DNA from: Allopontixanthobacter confluentis
Lineage (GTDB): Bacteria > Pseudomonadota > Alphaproteobacteria > Sphingomonadales > Sphingomonadaceae
DNA length: 64,000 nucleotides
Direction: 5' to 3'
Assembly: GCF_009827615.1 (NCBI RefSeq)
Contig: NZ_WTYU01000002.1
Location: 789,020 to 853,019, forward strand
Shown one piece after another: positions 27,096 to 37,301 of the stretch; the stretch's first letter is position 1; the number at the start of each line of letters is the position of its first letter. A program made the position numbers and the translations under genes. The notes beneath the pieces were generated by a model. The model saw only the letters and a program-made list of their open reading frames with translations, ran no database searches and was not told where the DNA came from.

Positions 27096-29042
27096 ATGAA
27101 TGATGACAAGGAACCACAGGCCCCCAATCCATGGATGAAGAGCCTGGCTGTCTGGGGCGGGATTTTTCTTGCCCTGTTGATGGTGGTCACGATGTTCGGA
27201 AATTCCGGACAGCCGGCAGGAACCCAGATTGGATATTCCGAGTTCCGCAACAAAGTCAGTGAAGGCACCGTGCAGAAGGTCGAAATCGGCCCAGACGCCA
27301 TTGCCGGGACTTTCAAGAATGGTGAAAACTTCACCACCACCCCTATTTCCGGTGATACCCGCCTGACTGAATTGCTGGACGAGCAAAACGTTCAATATTC
27401 AGGCGTCGCGCCTGAGCGGGTGAACCTGCTGCTCGCCATTCTCATCCAGTCGCTGCCTTTCGTGCTCATTCTGGGCATTGCATTTTTCGCCCTGCGCCAG
27501 GTGCAGAAGGGTGGAGGCGGCGGCGCCATGGGCTTTGGTAAATCCAAGGCCAAGATGCTGACCGAAAAACAGGGCCGTGTGACCTTCCAGGATGTTGCCG
27601 GCATTGATGAAGCGCGCGAGGAACTGGAAGAAATCGTCGAATTCCTGCGTGATCCGCAGCGTTTCTCCAAGTTGGGCGGCCAGATCCCCAAGGGCGCCTT
27701 GCTGGTCGGTTCACCCGGCACTGGTAAAACACTGCTCGCCCGCGCCATCGCGGGGGAGGCAGGCGTGCCTTTCTTCACCATTTCAGGGTCCGACTTTGTC
27801 GAAATGTTCGTGGGCGTTGGCGCAAGCCGCGTGCGCGACATGTTTGAACAGGCCAAGAAAAATGCGCCGTGCATCGTTTTCATCGACGAAATCGACGCGG
27901 TGGGCCGCCACCGCGGCCATGGCCTCGGCAATTCCAATGACGAACGCGAACAGACGCTGAACCAGCTGCTGGTCGAAATGGACGGTTTTGAAGCCAATGA
28001 AGGCATCATCATCATCGCGGCCACCAACCGCCCCGATGTGCTTGACCCTGCCTTGCTCCGTCCCGGCCGGTTTGACCGTCAGGTGGTCGTGCCGATCCCC
28101 GATATCGAAGGGCGCGAGAAGATCCTGTCGGTGCATATGAAAAAGGTGCCGCTGGCGCCTGACGTGAACCCGCGCACCATTGCGCGCGGCACACCCGGGT
28201 TCTCAGGTGCTGATCTCGCCAATCTGGTGAACGAGGCTGCCCTGCTGGCTGCCCGCCGTAACAAGCGGCTGGTGGCGATGCAGGAATTTGAAGATGCCAA
28301 GGACAAGGTCATGATGGGCACCGAAAGGCGTTCGATGGTCATGACCGATGATGAAAAGAAAATGACTGCCTATCACGAAGCAGGCCACGCGCTGGTTTCG
28401 ATCAACGAAGATGCGTCAGACCCGATTCACAAGGCCACCATCATTCCGCGTGGCCGGGCATTGGGCATGGTCATGCGGCTGCCGGAACGCGATAATTATT
28501 CCTATCACCGGGACAAGATGCACGCCAACCTGGCAGTTGCCATGGGTGGCCGTGTGGCAGAAGAAATCATCTTCGGGCATGACAAGGTATCGTCAGGCGC
28601 ATCGTCAGACATTCAATATGCCACCGATCTGGCCCGCAATATGGTCACCAAATGGGGTATGTCGGACAAGCTGGGGCCGCTGATGTATGAACAGAGCCAG
28701 GAAGGCTATCTGGGCATGGGTCAGACCAGCCGGACAATGGCATCGGCTGAAACCAACCAGCTGATCGACAGTGAAATCCGCAGTCTGGTGGATGGCGCGC
28801 ATAAACGAGCCACCGAAATCCTGACGGGCCATGAAGACAAGCTGCATCTGATCGCACAGGCGATGCTGGAGTTTGAAACGCTGACGGGTGATGAAATCGA
28901 TCAGCTTGTCAGCGATGGCAAGCTGGACCGTCCTGATGCGCCCAAGGGCCCCAGCAAGATCGCCCCGCTTCGCGGTTCGGCCATTCCACGGTCGGGCAAG
29001 AAGTTTGGCGGATCGGAAGATGCGGCGCCGCAAGGGGCCTGA
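27096..29042 (+). CDS. ftsH: ATP-dependent zinc metalloprotease FtsH
   Basis: A membrane-bound AAA protease that removes misassembled membrane proteins and regulators. The 648-residue protein has helix one at about 18-36, a periplasmic domain, helix two near 115-133, Walker A GSPGTGKT near 205, Walker [13 protein letters not shown], the second region of homology [17 protein letters not shown], and the zinc site HEAGH near 427. The start at ATG 27096 was chosen because the frame upstream begins with a TTG inside the ribosome binding region. Confidence 0.97.
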   Translation: MNDDKEPQAPNPWMKSLAVWGGIFLALLMVVTMFGNSGQPAGTQIGYSEFRNKVSEGTVQKVEIGPDAIAGTFKNGENFTTTPISGDTRLTELLDEQNVQYSGVAPERVNLLLAILIQSLPFVLILGIAFFALRQVQKGGGGGAMGFGKSKAKMLTEKQGRVTFQDVAGIDEAREELEEIVEFLRDPQRFSKLGGQIPKGALLVGSPGTGKTLLARAIAGEAGVPFFTISGSDFVEMFVGVGASRVRDMFEQAKKNAPCIVFIDEIDAVGRHRGHGLGNSNDEREQTLNQLLVEMDGFEANEGIIIIAATNRPDVLDPALLRPGRFDRQVVVPIPDIEGREKILSVHMKKVPLAPDVNPRTIARGTPGFSGADLANLVNEAALLAARRNKRLVAMQEFEDAKDKVMMGTERRSMVMTDDEKKMTAYHEAGHALVSINEDASDPIHKATIIPRGRALGMVMRLPERDNYSYHRDKMHANLAVAMGGRVAEEIIFGHDKVSSGASSDIQYATDLARNMVTKWGMSDKLGPLMYEQSQEGYLGMGQTSRTMASAETNQLIDSEIRSLVDGAHKRATEILTGHEDKLHLIAQAMLEFETLTGDEIDQLVSDGKLDRPDAPKGPSKIAPLRGSAIPRSGKKFGGSEDAAPQGA

Positions 29043-29106
29043 CCAAGTCATCGGCTGGTTCGGGTCGGCTGGTTCAGGATGTAATGGGCTTTCAGGCTGG
29101 ATGCGT

Positions 29107-30225
29107 TCAGCCTGAAAGCACCAATCCGAACATGATGACCGCGAACAGCACCATCGCCGTAACGCAGCCGGCCGATAGCAGGATTGTGCGCCACACAGCG
29201 CCAAAGCGGGTGAGCGAATAGGCCCCGCGCAGTGATCGGTAGAGGTGGAACGGTGCATAGATCGCAGGCGCGATAATCAGCAATTGCAGGTCATAAGCTG
29301 CGCCAATGCTGGCAATAACCACCAGCATGGTCATGAAGCTGATGGAGTAGGTCACAAACACCGTATGATCATACATCCGGAATTTCCGGCTTAACGGAAA
29401 CAGCAGCCAGACGAAGGGTACGCTGAGAGGGATCAGCAGCCAGCTCAATTTATAGGCGTTGGTCTGCAATTTATAGAGCAGCAGCTTGGGGTTGGCCTTG
29501 GCCTTTTGCCAAATCTGTTGCAGCCATTGGCCGGCGGAATTGTCCGTGTTTGCAGTATCTGCAGAAGCATCGCCGCTTGTGCCGTTTTCTACAGACGGTT
29601 GCGCGGCCAGCATGAAATCGCGCGATTCGATCAGTTGCGCCAAGTCTTCCTCGAGGCTGGCGGTACTGCGGCCTGCCGCTTTGCTGGCCGCGATTTTCCT
29701 GCGTGTGTCGGCAATGGCGCCATCCACTGTCTGCGAAATGTCCAGACTGGTGCCGCCCTCTTCGACTTGCTGCGATGCGTCATTGACCAGGCTCATGTCG
29801 CCCTCGCCAAAACCGCCGGCGGCATTGAACAGGGCAAAACTGACGAAGACCGTAAACAGAAACAATGCGATGGGCGAGATATAGCTGGCGCGTTTTCCGT
29901 CTATATATTCGCGCGTCAGCCTGCCGGGTTGCCATGCGAGCAGCGGCAGCGTGCGCCAGAACTTGCCTTCAAAATGCAGCACCCCATGCACCAGATCATG
30001 CAGGAAAGCGCCCAGTGTGCGGTGCACATGGGCCCGCTGGCCGCAGGCGTGGCAATGCGTCCCCACCAGCACTGTGCCGCAATTGAGGCAGCAGCCTTCT
30101 GCGGTATGGCCATCAGCCGCAACCGTGCTGCCATGCGCTGCCGTATCTGTTTGCGCTGCTACGCCGGCCTGTGTTGCCACGCCGGCCTGCGCCACTTCGC
30201 CCGTCATTTCCGGAATTCCGCTCAT
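29107..30225 (-). CDS. DUF3667 membrane protein with N-terminal zinc ribbon
   Basis: A 372-residue protein. After a low-complexity Ala/Thr/Gly N-terminus comes a zinc-ribbon-like CLNCGTVLVGTHCHACGQ, then the DUF3667 block FLHDLVHGVLHFEGKFWRTLPLLAWQPGRLTREYIDGKRASYISPIALFLF. Five or so membrane helices follow, with a helical loop between the first and the rest. Function unknown. ATG 30225 has AAGGTGG at good distance. A short inverted repeat (29089-29098 with 29109-29118) straddles the stop codon between this gene and ftsH. Confidence 0.85.
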   Translation of the reverse strand: MSGIPEMTGEVAQAGVATQAGVAAQTDTAAHGSTVAADGHTAEGCCLNCGTVLVGTHCHACGQRAHVHRTLGAFLHDLVHGVLHFEGKFWRTLPLLAWQPGRLTREYIDGKRASYISPIALFLFTVFVSFALFNAAGGFGEGDMSLVNDASQQVEEGGTSLDISQTVDGAIADTRRKIAASKAAGRSTASLEEDLAQLIESRDFMLAAQPSVENGTSGDASADTANTDNSAGQWLQQIWQKAKANPKLLLYKLQTNAYKLSWLLIPLSVPFVWLLFPLSRKFRMYDHTVFVTYSISFMTMLVVIASIGAAYDLQLLIIAPAIYAPFHLYRSLRGAYSLTRFGAVWRTILLSAGCVTAMVLFAVIMFGLVLSG

Positions 30226-30304
30226 CTGCCCCACCTTGCGGGCGTATTTATCGCGGCAATTTGTGATGGTCGAGTGGGATCATGCAATTCCGGCTGCAAA
30301 TGCA

Positions 30305-30334
30305 AAAAGGCCGCCCGGTGACAGGCGGCCTTTT
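30305..30334 (-). terminator. Terminator downstream of rpoZ
   Basis: An 11-bp perfect stem (30305-30315 with 30324-30334) and an eight-base loop, with a run of five T on the minus strand. It is placed about 55 bases after the rpoZ stop. Confidence 0.85.
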
Positions 30335-30389
30335 CAAATTCCGGTTCGATATTGCCTGCCCAATGGCACAGCACAATCTGGCAGCGTGA

Positions 30390-30734
30390 TCAGCCGTCGT
30401 AATCAGCGCCGATGGACGTGGAGCGTGTCGGTGCAGATGCGGTGATCCGCAGGGCTTCTGCCGACTGGCTGAGCGAGCCGATTTCATCTGCTTCGTCCTC
30501 ATCATCAGGCAGGATTTTCTGCAGGCCGGTGACGACGCTTTCCATCAGATGTTTGGGCTTGACCGTCTGTTCGGCAATTTCGCGCAAGGCGACAACGGGG
30601 TTCTTGTCCCGGTCGCGGTCGATGGTCAGTTCTGCGCCGCCTGAAATCTCGCGCGCACGCTGCGCAGCAAGCAATACAAGGTCAAAACGGTTTGGAACCT
30701 TGTCGACACAATCTTCGACGGTAACGCGCGCCAT
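30390..30734 (-). CDS. rpoZ: RNA polymerase omega subunit
   Basis: A small subunit that helps assemble RNA polymerase and takes part in ppGpp binding. The 114-residue protein begins [30 protein letters not shown], the diagnostic omega start, and has [11 protein letters not shown]. The C-terminal 40 residues are a long acidic then serine-rich tail. ATG 30734 is chosen over one four codons upstream to fit the family. Confidence 0.96.
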   Translation of the reverse strand: MARVTVEDCVDKVPNRFDLVLLAAQRAREISGGAELTIDRDRDKNPVVALREIAEQTVKPKHLMESVVTGLQKILPDDEDEADEIGSLSQSAEALRITASAPTRSTSIGADYDG

Positions 30735-30840
30735 CGGGCACTCCAATTTCTAACAATACAGGAAAGCGCCGCAATTACTCTGCAGCTTGCCCAAAGTCAA
30801 GGATTTGCGCGTAGCGGCAGGGGTGGTTAAGGCACGGGGC

Positions 30841-32034
30841 ATGACAGAAGTTACCTTACCTGCCCAGCAGGCACCTGATTGCGTGACTTATAGCGATCCT
30901 GCCCCATTTTCGGCCAGCGCCCAGGGACAGGAGTTGACCTTTTATCCGGCTGGCAAGGACCGGCTTGATGCGCTGCTGGAACTAATTGCCAGCGCCCGCG
31001 AATCGGTGCGGATCTGTTTTTACATCTTTTCCGAAGATGGCACGGGCACCAGCGTGCGCGATGCGCTGGTGGCCGCCGCGCGGCGCGGGGCGAAAGTCGA
31101 GCTGATCGTGGACGGGTTTGGCGCATCGGCGACCGCGGAATTTTTCAGCGATCTGATTGACGCTGGCGGCACCTATTGCGCGTTCAGCCCACGCTGGACG
31201 CAGCGCTACCTTATCCGCAACCACCAGAAAATGGTCATCGTGGATGGCACCAGCGCGATGATTGGCGGCTTCAATGTGGAAGATTCCTATTTTGCCCCGC
31301 CCGAGGACGATGGCTGGAATGACCTGGGGCTGATCGTCAGCGGTTCTGTGGTAGATGATCTGGGCAAATGGTTCGACAGGCTGGCGCAATGGACTGCCGA
31401 TCCCAAGGCAAACTGGCGCGCGATCCGGCGGCTGGTGAAGGACTGGCAGCCGGGGGATGGGCCGGTGCGCTTGCTGATCGGCGGGCCGACCCGCGGCCTT
31501 TCAAGTTGGGCGCGCAGCGTGGGGCGCGATCTGGAACAGGGCAGCCGGCTGGACATGATGATGGCCTATTTTTCGCCATCCCGCAGGCTCACCCGGCGCA
31601 TTGGGGCAATTGCCACCCGGGGTGAGACCCGGCTGGTGATGGCGGGAAAATCCGACAATAATGCCACCATCGGCGCCACCCGTTCGCTCTATCGCTTCCT
31701 GTTGAAACGCGGTGCGCGCGTGTTCGAATTTCAGGCCTGCAAATTGCACACCAAGCTGATTGTGCTGGATGATGCGGTCTATGTGGGAAGTGCCAATTTC
31801 GATATGCGCAGCCTCTATCTCAATCTGGAACTGATGCTGCGGATAGAAGATGCGGCGCTGGCCGACCGGATGCGGGAATTTGTCTCGCAATATCTTCCCG
31901 CCAGCGAGGAAATCACGAGGGAACTGCACAAGAAGCGCTCGACACTCGGCAACCGGCTGCGGTGGAATGCCAGCTGGTTTCTGGTGGCAGTGGTGGATTA
32001 TACCGTCAGCAGGCGGCTCAACCTTGGCCTATAG
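30841..32034 (+). CDS. Phospholipase D-type protein (cardiolipin synthase-like)
   Basis: A 397-residue protein with two HKD catalytic motifs, NHQKMVIVDGTSAMIGGFN near residues 130-148 and LHTKLIVLDDAVYVGSANFD near residues 300-320. This is the arrangement of bacterial cardiolipin synthases and related phosphatidyltransferases. There is no obvious N-terminal membrane helix, so it may be a ClsB-like enzyme. Cardiolipin synthesis is the best guess. The start at ATG 30841 follows the protein's natural beginning; upstream in-frame codons are unlikely. Confidence 0.87.
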   Translation: MTEVTLPAQQAPDCVTYSDPAPFSASAQGQELTFYPAGKDRLDALLELIASARESVRICFYIFSEDGTGTSVRDALVAAARRGAKVELIVDGFGASATAEFFSDLIDAGGTYCAFSPRWTQRYLIRNHQKMVIVDGTSAMIGGFNVEDSYFAPPEDDGWNDLGLIVSGSVVDDLGKWFDRLAQWTADPKANWRAIRRLVKDWQPGDGPVRLLIGGPTRGLSSWARSVGRDLEQGSRLDMMMAYFSPSRRLTRRIGAIATRGETRLVMAGKSDNNATIGATRSLYRFLLKRGARVFEFQACKLHTKLIVLDDAVYVGSANFDMRSLYLNLELMLRIEDAALADRMREFVSQYLPASEEITRELHKKRSTLGNRLRWNASWFLVAVVDYTVSRRLNLGL

Positions 32035-32052
32035 GCGCAAGGCTCTCGCCCA

Positions 32053-33558
32053 TCAGACATAATCGGCGCGGCGGTCATCGTCTGCAAGGTCAGAGAATTT
32101 GGTGATCCGCGCTTCGAACTTCATCCGCACCTTGCCGGTGGAACCATGGCGCTGTTTGGCCACCACCAGTTCCGCCAGGCCGAACACCTGTTCCATTTCC
32201 GCCATCCACGCAGCATAGGCTTCGTGCACTTTCTGATCGTCTGTTTCTACTGGCCGCTTGGGCTCCTTGGCCGCGACGTAATAATCCTCGCGGTAAACGA
32301 ACCACACCATGTCGGCGTCCTGCTCGATCGAGCCTGATTCGCGCAGATCGGACAGCATCGGCGTCTTGTCCTCGCGCTGTTCGACGGCACGGCTGAGCTG
32401 CGATAGCGCAATCACCGGCACTTCGATTTCCTTGGCCAGCGTCTTCAGGCCGCGGCTGATTTCGGAAATTTCATTCACGCGGTTGTCATTGGCGCGGCCT
32501 GACCCTTGCAGCAATTGCAGGTAATCAACCACGATCAGGCCGATATTATGCTTGCGCTTCAGTCGCCGTGCGCGGGTCCGCAGGGCGGCAATGGTCAGCG
32601 CCGGCGTATCGTCGATAAACAGCGGCAGTTCGGCAAGGCGCTGGCTGGCGAAGGACAGTTTCTGGAAATCGTCGCGGCTGATCTTGCCCATGCGCAGCGC
32701 TTCTGAAGAAATGCCCGCCTGTTCGGAAAGGATACGTGTCGCCAACTGGTCCGCGCTCATTTCCAGGCTGAAAAAGGCCACCGGTGCGCCGACGGATTCG
32801 TCGATACCGTCATTCTTGTCGCGCAGATAGCGGTCGGCGCAATTGAAGGCGATGTTGGTGACCAGCGATGTCTTGCCCATGCCGGGGCGCCCGGCAAGGA
32901 TGATCAGATCCGAATCGTGCAAGCCGCCGATTTTTTCATTGATTGAAGTAAGGCCGGTGGTCTTGCCCGAAATATTGCCGCCGGAATTGATCGCCATTTC
33001 GATCATGCCCAGCGCCTTGTGCGTGGCCATGCCGAAGGTCGATGCTTCGTTCTGGCCAGCGGCGCCCTCGGCCACCTTGAACAGGGATGCTTCGGCTTGT
33101 TCGATCTGGAGCATGGGCGCGACATCTTCCGATGTGTCCAGCGCGCCTTCCACCAGATTGCGGCCCACGGTCACCAGTTCGCGCAGCAACGCCAGGTCAT
33201 AAATCTGTTCTGCCAGTTCGCGCGGTGCCAGCAGGCCCTGTCCATCGGCAGTCAGGCGGGCAAGATAGGTAATGCCGCCCAGTTCCTTCAACGCTTCATC
33301 GGTTTCGAAATAGGGCTTCAGCGTTACCGGCGTCACCACCGCGCTCCGGTCCATCAGGGTGAGGATGCGTTCAAACACGCGGGCATGGACAGGTTCGAAG
33401 AAATGTTCGGGCCGAATCGGTGACGGCAGTTCTTCCAGCACCCGGTTATCGATCAGAACCGCGCCCAGAAACGCGGCCTCCGCCTCGATATTTGCGGGCA
33501 GGCTGCGGATTTTTGGGGTTTCAGTATGGGCGCGCGAAAGGGTGTCTTGTTCTGGCAT
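32053..33558 (-). CDS. dnaB: Replicative DNA helicase DnaB
   Basis: The hexameric 5'-3' helicase at the replication fork. The 501-residue protein has the N-terminal DnaB domain (NIEAEAAFLGAVLIDNRVLEEL) and a RecA-like ATPase with Walker A AGRPGMGKTSLVTNIAF, Walker B LIVVDYLQLL and the sensor block ALSQLSRAVEQREDKTPMLSDLRESGSIEQDAD. No intein is seen. ATG 33558 fits the family length. It diverges from the UPF0262 gene. Confidence 0.97.
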   Translation of the reverse strand: MPEQDTLSRAHTETPKIRSLPANIEAEAAFLGAVLIDNRVLEELPSPIRPEHFFEPVHARVFERILTLMDRSAVVTPVTLKPYFETDEALKELGGITYLARLTADGQGLLAPRELAEQIYDLALLRELVTVGRNLVEGALDTSEDVAPMLQIEQAEASLFKVAEGAAGQNEASTFGMATHKALGMIEMAINSGGNISGKTTGLTSINEKIGGLHDSDLIILAGRPGMGKTSLVTNIAFNCADRYLRDKNDGIDESVGAPVAFFSLEMSADQLATRILSEQAGISSEALRMGKISRDDFQKLSFASQRLAELPLFIDDTPALTIAALRTRARRLKRKHNIGLIVVDYLQLLQGSGRANDNRVNEISEISRGLKTLAKEIEVPVIALSQLSRAVEQREDKTPMLSDLRESGSIEQDADMVWFVYREDYYVAAKEPKRPVETDDQKVHEAYAAWMAEMEQVFGLAELVVAKQRHGSTGKVRMKFEARITKFSDLADDDRRADYV

Positions 33559-33685
33559 GGCCACGCTTTGCGCGCGAAGCGGGGCGAAACGCAAGTGCGC
33601 GATTGCCGCAGTCGGCTGTGGATAGTGGGGATGGTTTCTTAAAGTCTTGCCGCACCCCCTTCGCATCTGCGAAAGCGGTCAATCT

Positions 33686-34180
33686 ATGGCCGACCAAAAA
33701 TCAACCTGGCGCATTTCGCACATCGCGCTCGACGAGGATACGATCCTGTGGCGCAATGCCGATGTCGAGCAGGAGCGGCGCGTGGCCATCTTCGATCTGA
33801 TCGATGAAAATACCTTCAAACCTGTACGCGCGGCGGAAAAAGGGCGGGACGGGCCGTATCACCTGTCGCTGGCGGTGCGTGACGGGCGGCTGGCCATGAC
33901 CATCTGCGATGAAGCGGATAACGAGCTGGAAACGCTGTTACTGGGACTGGCGCGGTTCCGCCGTCCGATCCGCGATTATTTTGCCATCTGCGAAAGCTAT
34001 TACCAGGCGATTCGCAAAGCCACCGCTGCCGAGATCGAAACCATCGATATGGCGCGGCGCGGCGTTCACAACAATGCCGCCGAATTGCTGCTGGAACGGC
34101 TGGACGGCAAGGTAGAAACCGATTTTGCCACCGCACGGCGGCTGTTTACGCTCATCTGCGTCCTCCATATCAAAGGCTGA
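33686..34180 (+). CDS. UPF0262 family protein
   Basis: A 164-residue protein typical of the alphaproteobacterial UPF0262 family: STWRISHIALDEDTILWRNADVEQERRVAIFDL, GPYHLSLAVRDGRL and IETIDMARRGVHNNAAELLLERLDGKV. It is cytoplasmic with no catalytic motif that I can identify. It starts a likely operon with the GH25 and cytidine deaminase genes and diverges from dnaB over a 127-base gap. Confidence 0.88.
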   Translation: MADQKSTWRISHIALDEDTILWRNADVEQERRVAIFDLIDENTFKPVRAAEKGRDGPYHLSLAVRDGRLAMTICDEADNELETLLLGLARFRRPIRDYFAICESYYQAIRKATAAEIETIDMARRGVHNNAAELLLERLDGKVETDFATARRLFTLICVLHIKG

Positions 34181-34185
34181 CGGGT

Positions 34186-34890
34186 GTGAGCAGGAAACGG
34201 AAAAAATCGCACCCCTGGCGGCTGCGTATCGCAGGGCTTGCGCTGCTGGCGGCGCTGGTGGCTGGCATATGGTTGTGGTGGGATGTGAACCACTGGACGC
34301 CGCCTGAAGATATCTACCGCGACCAGGGCGTATTGGCCGGCGCGCGTGACGGAGCGGTTAATTTCCGCACGATTCGCGCGATTGGCGGCAGCTTTGCTTA
34401 TCTTGACGCAAGCGATGGTGCAGGCGGGCAGGACGCCCGGTTCACCCGCAATTTTGCCGCCGCGCGCGAAGCCGGGCTGCAGGTGGGCGCGGTTCATTCC
34501 TTTGACCCCTGTGTGATGGCTGACGGCCAATCTGCCAATTTCGTCACAATGGTCCCGCGCGATGCAACCTTGCTGCCGCCCGTGATCGAATTGACCCGGC
34601 TGGCGGATAGTTGCGCAAAACGGGTGAGCGATGCGGCGGTGGAAAGCGAGTTGATGACGCTGATCAACCAGATAGAAAATCATGCAGGCAAGGCTGCCAT
34701 TCTCAAGCTCGATCCCGCGTTTGAAGACCGCTATGGCTTGGCGGGGCAGTTGGAACGCAATTTGTGGCTGACCCGCACGCGGCTGGCCCCTGATTATGCG
34801 GGCCGGCCATGGTTGCTCTGGACCGCGAACGAAGCATTGCGTAGCGAAGCAAGCGAAGATCCAATCCGCTGGGTGGTGGTGCAACCGTGA
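34186..34890 (+). CDS. Membrane-anchored glycoside hydrolase family 25 (lysozyme-like) protein
   Basis: A 234-residue protein with a basic start and one membrane helix (residues about 14-30). The domain that follows resembles GH25 muramidases: ARDGAVNFRTIRAIGGSFAYLDASDG, ARFTRNFAAAREAGLQVGAVHSF, and the late AAILKLDPAFEDRYGL and RPWLLWTANEAL blocks. It may act on peptidoglycan in the periplasm. The usual acidic catalytic pair is not obvious, so activity is uncertain. GTG 34186 is the likely start. Confidence 0.75.
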   Translation: MSRKRKKSHPWRLRIAGLALLAALVAGIWLWWDVNHWTPPEDIYRDQGVLAGARDGAVNFRTIRAIGGSFAYLDASDGAGGQDARFTRNFAAAREAGLQVGAVHSFDPCVMADGQSANFVTMVPRDATLLPPVIELTRLADSCAKRVSDAAVESELMTLINQIENHAGKAAILKLDPAFEDRYGLAGQLERNLWLTRTRLAPDYAGRPWLLWTANEALRSEASEDPIRWVVVQP

Positions 34891-35303
34891 CTGATGAAGA
34901 CCTGATCAAAGCCGCGCGCAATGCAGCGCAGCATTCCTATGCGCCCTATTCGCAATTTGCCGTGGGTGCGGCACTGCGGTTTTCAGACGGACGCGTGGTA
35001 ACCGGCACCAATATCGAAAATGCCAGCTATGGCATGGCTTTATGTGCAGAAACCGTGGCCGTGGCCAAGGCGATGGCAGAGGGCATTCGCGGCGGGCTGG
35101 AAGCAGTGGCCGTGACCGGCCCATCCGATCGCGGTGGGGATGCGCCCATCACGCCCTGTGGCAGATGCCGGCAGGTGCTGAACGAACTGGCGCAACTGGG
35201 CGGGACCGACCCGGACGTATTATGCGTCGGCAATATGGACGTGACACGGCTGAAACTGTCCCAATTGCTGCCCTTGGCATTCGGCCCGGCCAACCTCGAC
35301 TGA
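34887..35303 (+). CDS. cdd: Cytidine deaminase
   Basis: Deaminates cytidine and deoxycytidine for pyrimidine salvage. The 138-residue protein has YAPYSQFAVGAALRF, the substrate-binding NIENASYGMALCAETVAVAKA with the zinc ligand Cys-Ala-Glu, and PCGRCRQVLNEL with the second zinc-binding Cys pair. It starts with GTG overlapping the GH25 stop codon. Confidence 0.96.
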   Translation: MTDEDLIKAARNAAQHSYAPYSQFAVGAALRFSDGRVVTGTNIENASYGMALCAETVAVAKAMAEGIRGGLEAVAVTGPSDRGGDAPITPCGRCRQVLNELAQLGGTDPDVLCVGNMDVTRLKLSQLLPLAFGPANLD

Positions 35304-35305
35304 CC

Positions 35306-35326
35306 GGCAGGGCACCGCGCCCTGCC
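35306..35326. terminator. Hairpin after cdd
   Basis: A perfect 8-bp GC-rich stem (GGCAGGGC at 35306-35313 with GCCCTGCC at 35319-35326) and a five-base loop, three bases after the cdd stop. It has no T-run, so it may only slow or protect transcripts. Confidence 0.5.
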
Positions 35327-35328
35327 AG

Positions 35329-35364
35329 CCAGATTTCCAGTTCAGCCCAGATTTCCAGTTCTGC
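35329..35364. repeat. Two tandem copies of an 18-bp unit
   Basis: CCAGATTTCCAGTTCAGC at 35329-35346 is followed directly by CCAGATTTCCAGTTCTGC at 35347-35364, with 17 of 18 bases identical. It lies between the convergent cdd and carboxypeptidase genes. Probably a simple duplication. Confidence 0.8.
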
Positions 35365-35373
35365 TAAACCGCT

Positions 35374-36516
35374 TTAGTCCAGCCATTCGACCAGTGCTGC
35401 CAGACAGTCGCGGGCCAGCAACTTGCTGCGTTCCGGGCTCCATCCCTGCTCGGGATCGGGCAATTCGTGATTATCCTTGAACGGCATTTCCAGCGTCATC
35501 GAACAGCAGCCGAACCGGCTGGCAAGCTGCGTGGTGGACATGGACAGATTGGCTGTGCCCGCCGGGGTTTTGCCATAGCCGAGCTTCATCTGGAAATCAG
35601 GAGTGCGCCGGTCGAGGATCGACTGGTATTTCTCGTATTTTTCCAACTGCCCGTCGGCCAGCGAAGGAATGCCCTCAAAACCTGCCAGGAACACTGCCGG
35701 GATTGCTTCGTCACCATGCACATCCATGGCAAAATGGACGCCGGTTTTGTCCATCGCGTTGCGGATGCACAGCACTTCGGGGGATTTTTCCGCCGTGGGG
35801 GTGTCCCATTCGCGGTTGAGATTGGTGCCCACGGCATTGGTCCGCAAATGGCCGCGGCGCGATCCATCGGGGTTGCAATTGGGGACGATATGCAGCGTGC
35901 ATTTCTGCCGCAGCGTGCGGCCCACAGGATCGGCCGGATCAGTCAGGCATTCCAATGCGCCTTCCATCCACCATTCGGCCATGCTTTCACCCGGATGCTG
36001 GCGGGCATAGAGCCATACCTGCGTTTCGCCTTCACCCATGTCGAGGCAATCGACCGGCTGCCCGTCCAGCGTGGTGCCAAGGCGGCGATAGGAGACGCCT
36101 TCACTCAGTGCGGCTTCGGACACCAGATCATGATGGCGTTCCATCGAATAGGGCGCGAAATAGGCAAACCATGCGACATCGCTGTCCCCGGCGTAACGGA
36201 TGGTCAGCGTTCCGCCATCCTCGTCCTTGTCAAAGGTGGATCTGGCGCGGCCCCAATATTCACGGTCTTCCGACACGCAGGCATCATAGTCCGACCAGCC
36301 GCCGGGATAGGCTGACTGGTTGAGGCCGGTAATCTTCAATTCCAGTTCGCGGCCCGATGCCCCGCTGACGCGGAAATGAAACCATTGCGCAAATTGCGAC
36401 ATATGGTCCTTGCGCAAGGCCAGCCTGGCGCTGGCGCCGCTGATCGACAGGACTTCAATATTGCCGCTGTCGAATTCGCAGTCGATGTGGATGGTGTTCA
36501 CGTGGATGTCGTTCAC
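35374..36516 (-). CDS. M14-type cytosolic carboxypeptidase (CCP/AGBL-like)
   Basis: A 380-residue protein with the N-terminal beta domain of the cytosolic carboxypeptidase group ([46 protein letters not shown]) and an M14 zinc peptidase domain. [12 protein letters not shown] carries the His and Glu ligands, DVHGDEAIP the third His, and [14 protein letters not shown] the catalytic Glu. It lacks a signal peptide, so it acts inside the cell. Relatives in eukaryotes trim tubulin glutamates; the bacterial substrate is unknown. The GTG start at 36516 has AAGGG eight bases before it, and that site overlaps the preceding gene's stop region. Confidence 0.88.
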   Translation of the reverse strand: MNDIHVNTIHIDCEFDSGNIEVLSISGASARLALRKDHMSQFAQWFHFRVSGASGRELELKITGLNQSAYPGGWSDYDACVSEDREYWGRARSTFDKDEDGGTLTIRYAGDSDVAWFAYFAPYSMERHHDLVSEAALSEGVSYRRLGTTLDGQPVDCLDMGEGETQVWLYARQHPGESMAEWWMEGALECLTDPADPVGRTLRQKCTLHIVPNCNPDGSRRGHLRTNAVGTNLNREWDTPTAEKSPEVLCIRNAMDKTGVHFAMDVHGDEAIPAVFLAGFEGIPSLADGQLEKYEKYQSILDRRTPDFQMKLGYGKTPAGTANLSMSTTQLASRFGCCSMTLEMPFKDNHELPDPEQGWSPERSKLLARDCLAALVEWLD

Positions 36517-36526
36517 TGGGCAACCC

Positions 36527-37153
36527 TTATTTTTTCGGCGTGATCTCGATGGTCTCGCCATTATTTCCCGGAAATTCGCGGAACAATGCGTCCGCAATTA
36601 TCGAAGCGTTGGCGGCAGTAGCGGCCAATGGTGAAGCAGCGCTTACCGAAAAATTCGCGCGCCCTTCCCACAAGGCATCGCCAGTGGCGCTATCGCGGAT
36701 TGATACGGCCAGGGCAGTGCCTGTTTCCTCGCGGGATTTGTTACCGCCCAGATTGATGCCGATACCAAGCCCTACGCCCGAACGGTAGCCGCCCGTGCTG
36801 CCCCCGACACCCACGCTGACCGGGCTGCGCTGCGGCCCTGCGTCGCGGGTGAAGCGTTCCAGATCCACTTGGGCAATCTGCGCTGCCTCGGCGCGCGGCA
36901 CCTCGCGGTAGCCCAGCCGGACCAGTTCCTGCGCGACTGCGGCCTTGTAGGGGCTGAGTTCAAGGCTGCTCATTTCCAGCCCCGGCGCGCTATCGATGAA
37001 AATTGTCGAATTGCCTAGACGGGCGAGCGTTTCAGGCTGATGGAAACGGGTCACTTCAACCGGGCCAGCAGCACCAGTGGCGCAGCCCGCCACCGACAGG
37101 CCGCCCAAGGCAGCAAGCGCAAAAGTGCCGATATGGCGGAAATTCATGGGCAT
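36527..37153 (-). CDS. DUF4136 lipoprotein
   Basis: A 208-residue lipoprotein with signal peptide and lipobox (GGLSVAGCA at about residues 17-25). The mature part has the DUF4136 outline: [30 protein letters not shown], a glycine-rich [24 protein letters not shown] stretch, and [18 protein letters not shown]. Anchored in the periplasm, with unknown role. It precedes the M14 gene by ten bases, so they are probably co-transcribed. The start could be ATG 37153 or 37147. Confidence 0.8.
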   Translation of the reverse strand: MPMNFRHIGTFALAALGGLSVAGCATGAAGPVEVTRFHQPETLARLGNSTIFIDSAPGLEMSSLELSPYKAAVAQELVRLGYREVPRAEAAQIAQVDLERFTRDAGPQRSPVSVGVGGSTGGYRSGVGLGIGINLGGNKSREETGTALAVSIRDSATGDALWEGRANFSVSAASPLAATAANASIIADALFREFPGNNGETIEITPKK

Positions 37154-37301
37154 GGTTCCTTTATCTGGCAAGCGTTCAGGCCGCGCCCGATGCAAACCCA
37201 CCTAGCCAACCAACGCATGAAGCGCCAGAGAGGGTTCAGCGCCCCGTAACGGGAGGCGCTGTTAACCGTCCAACCGCCTTGTGGTGCTATCGAATCGAAC
37301 C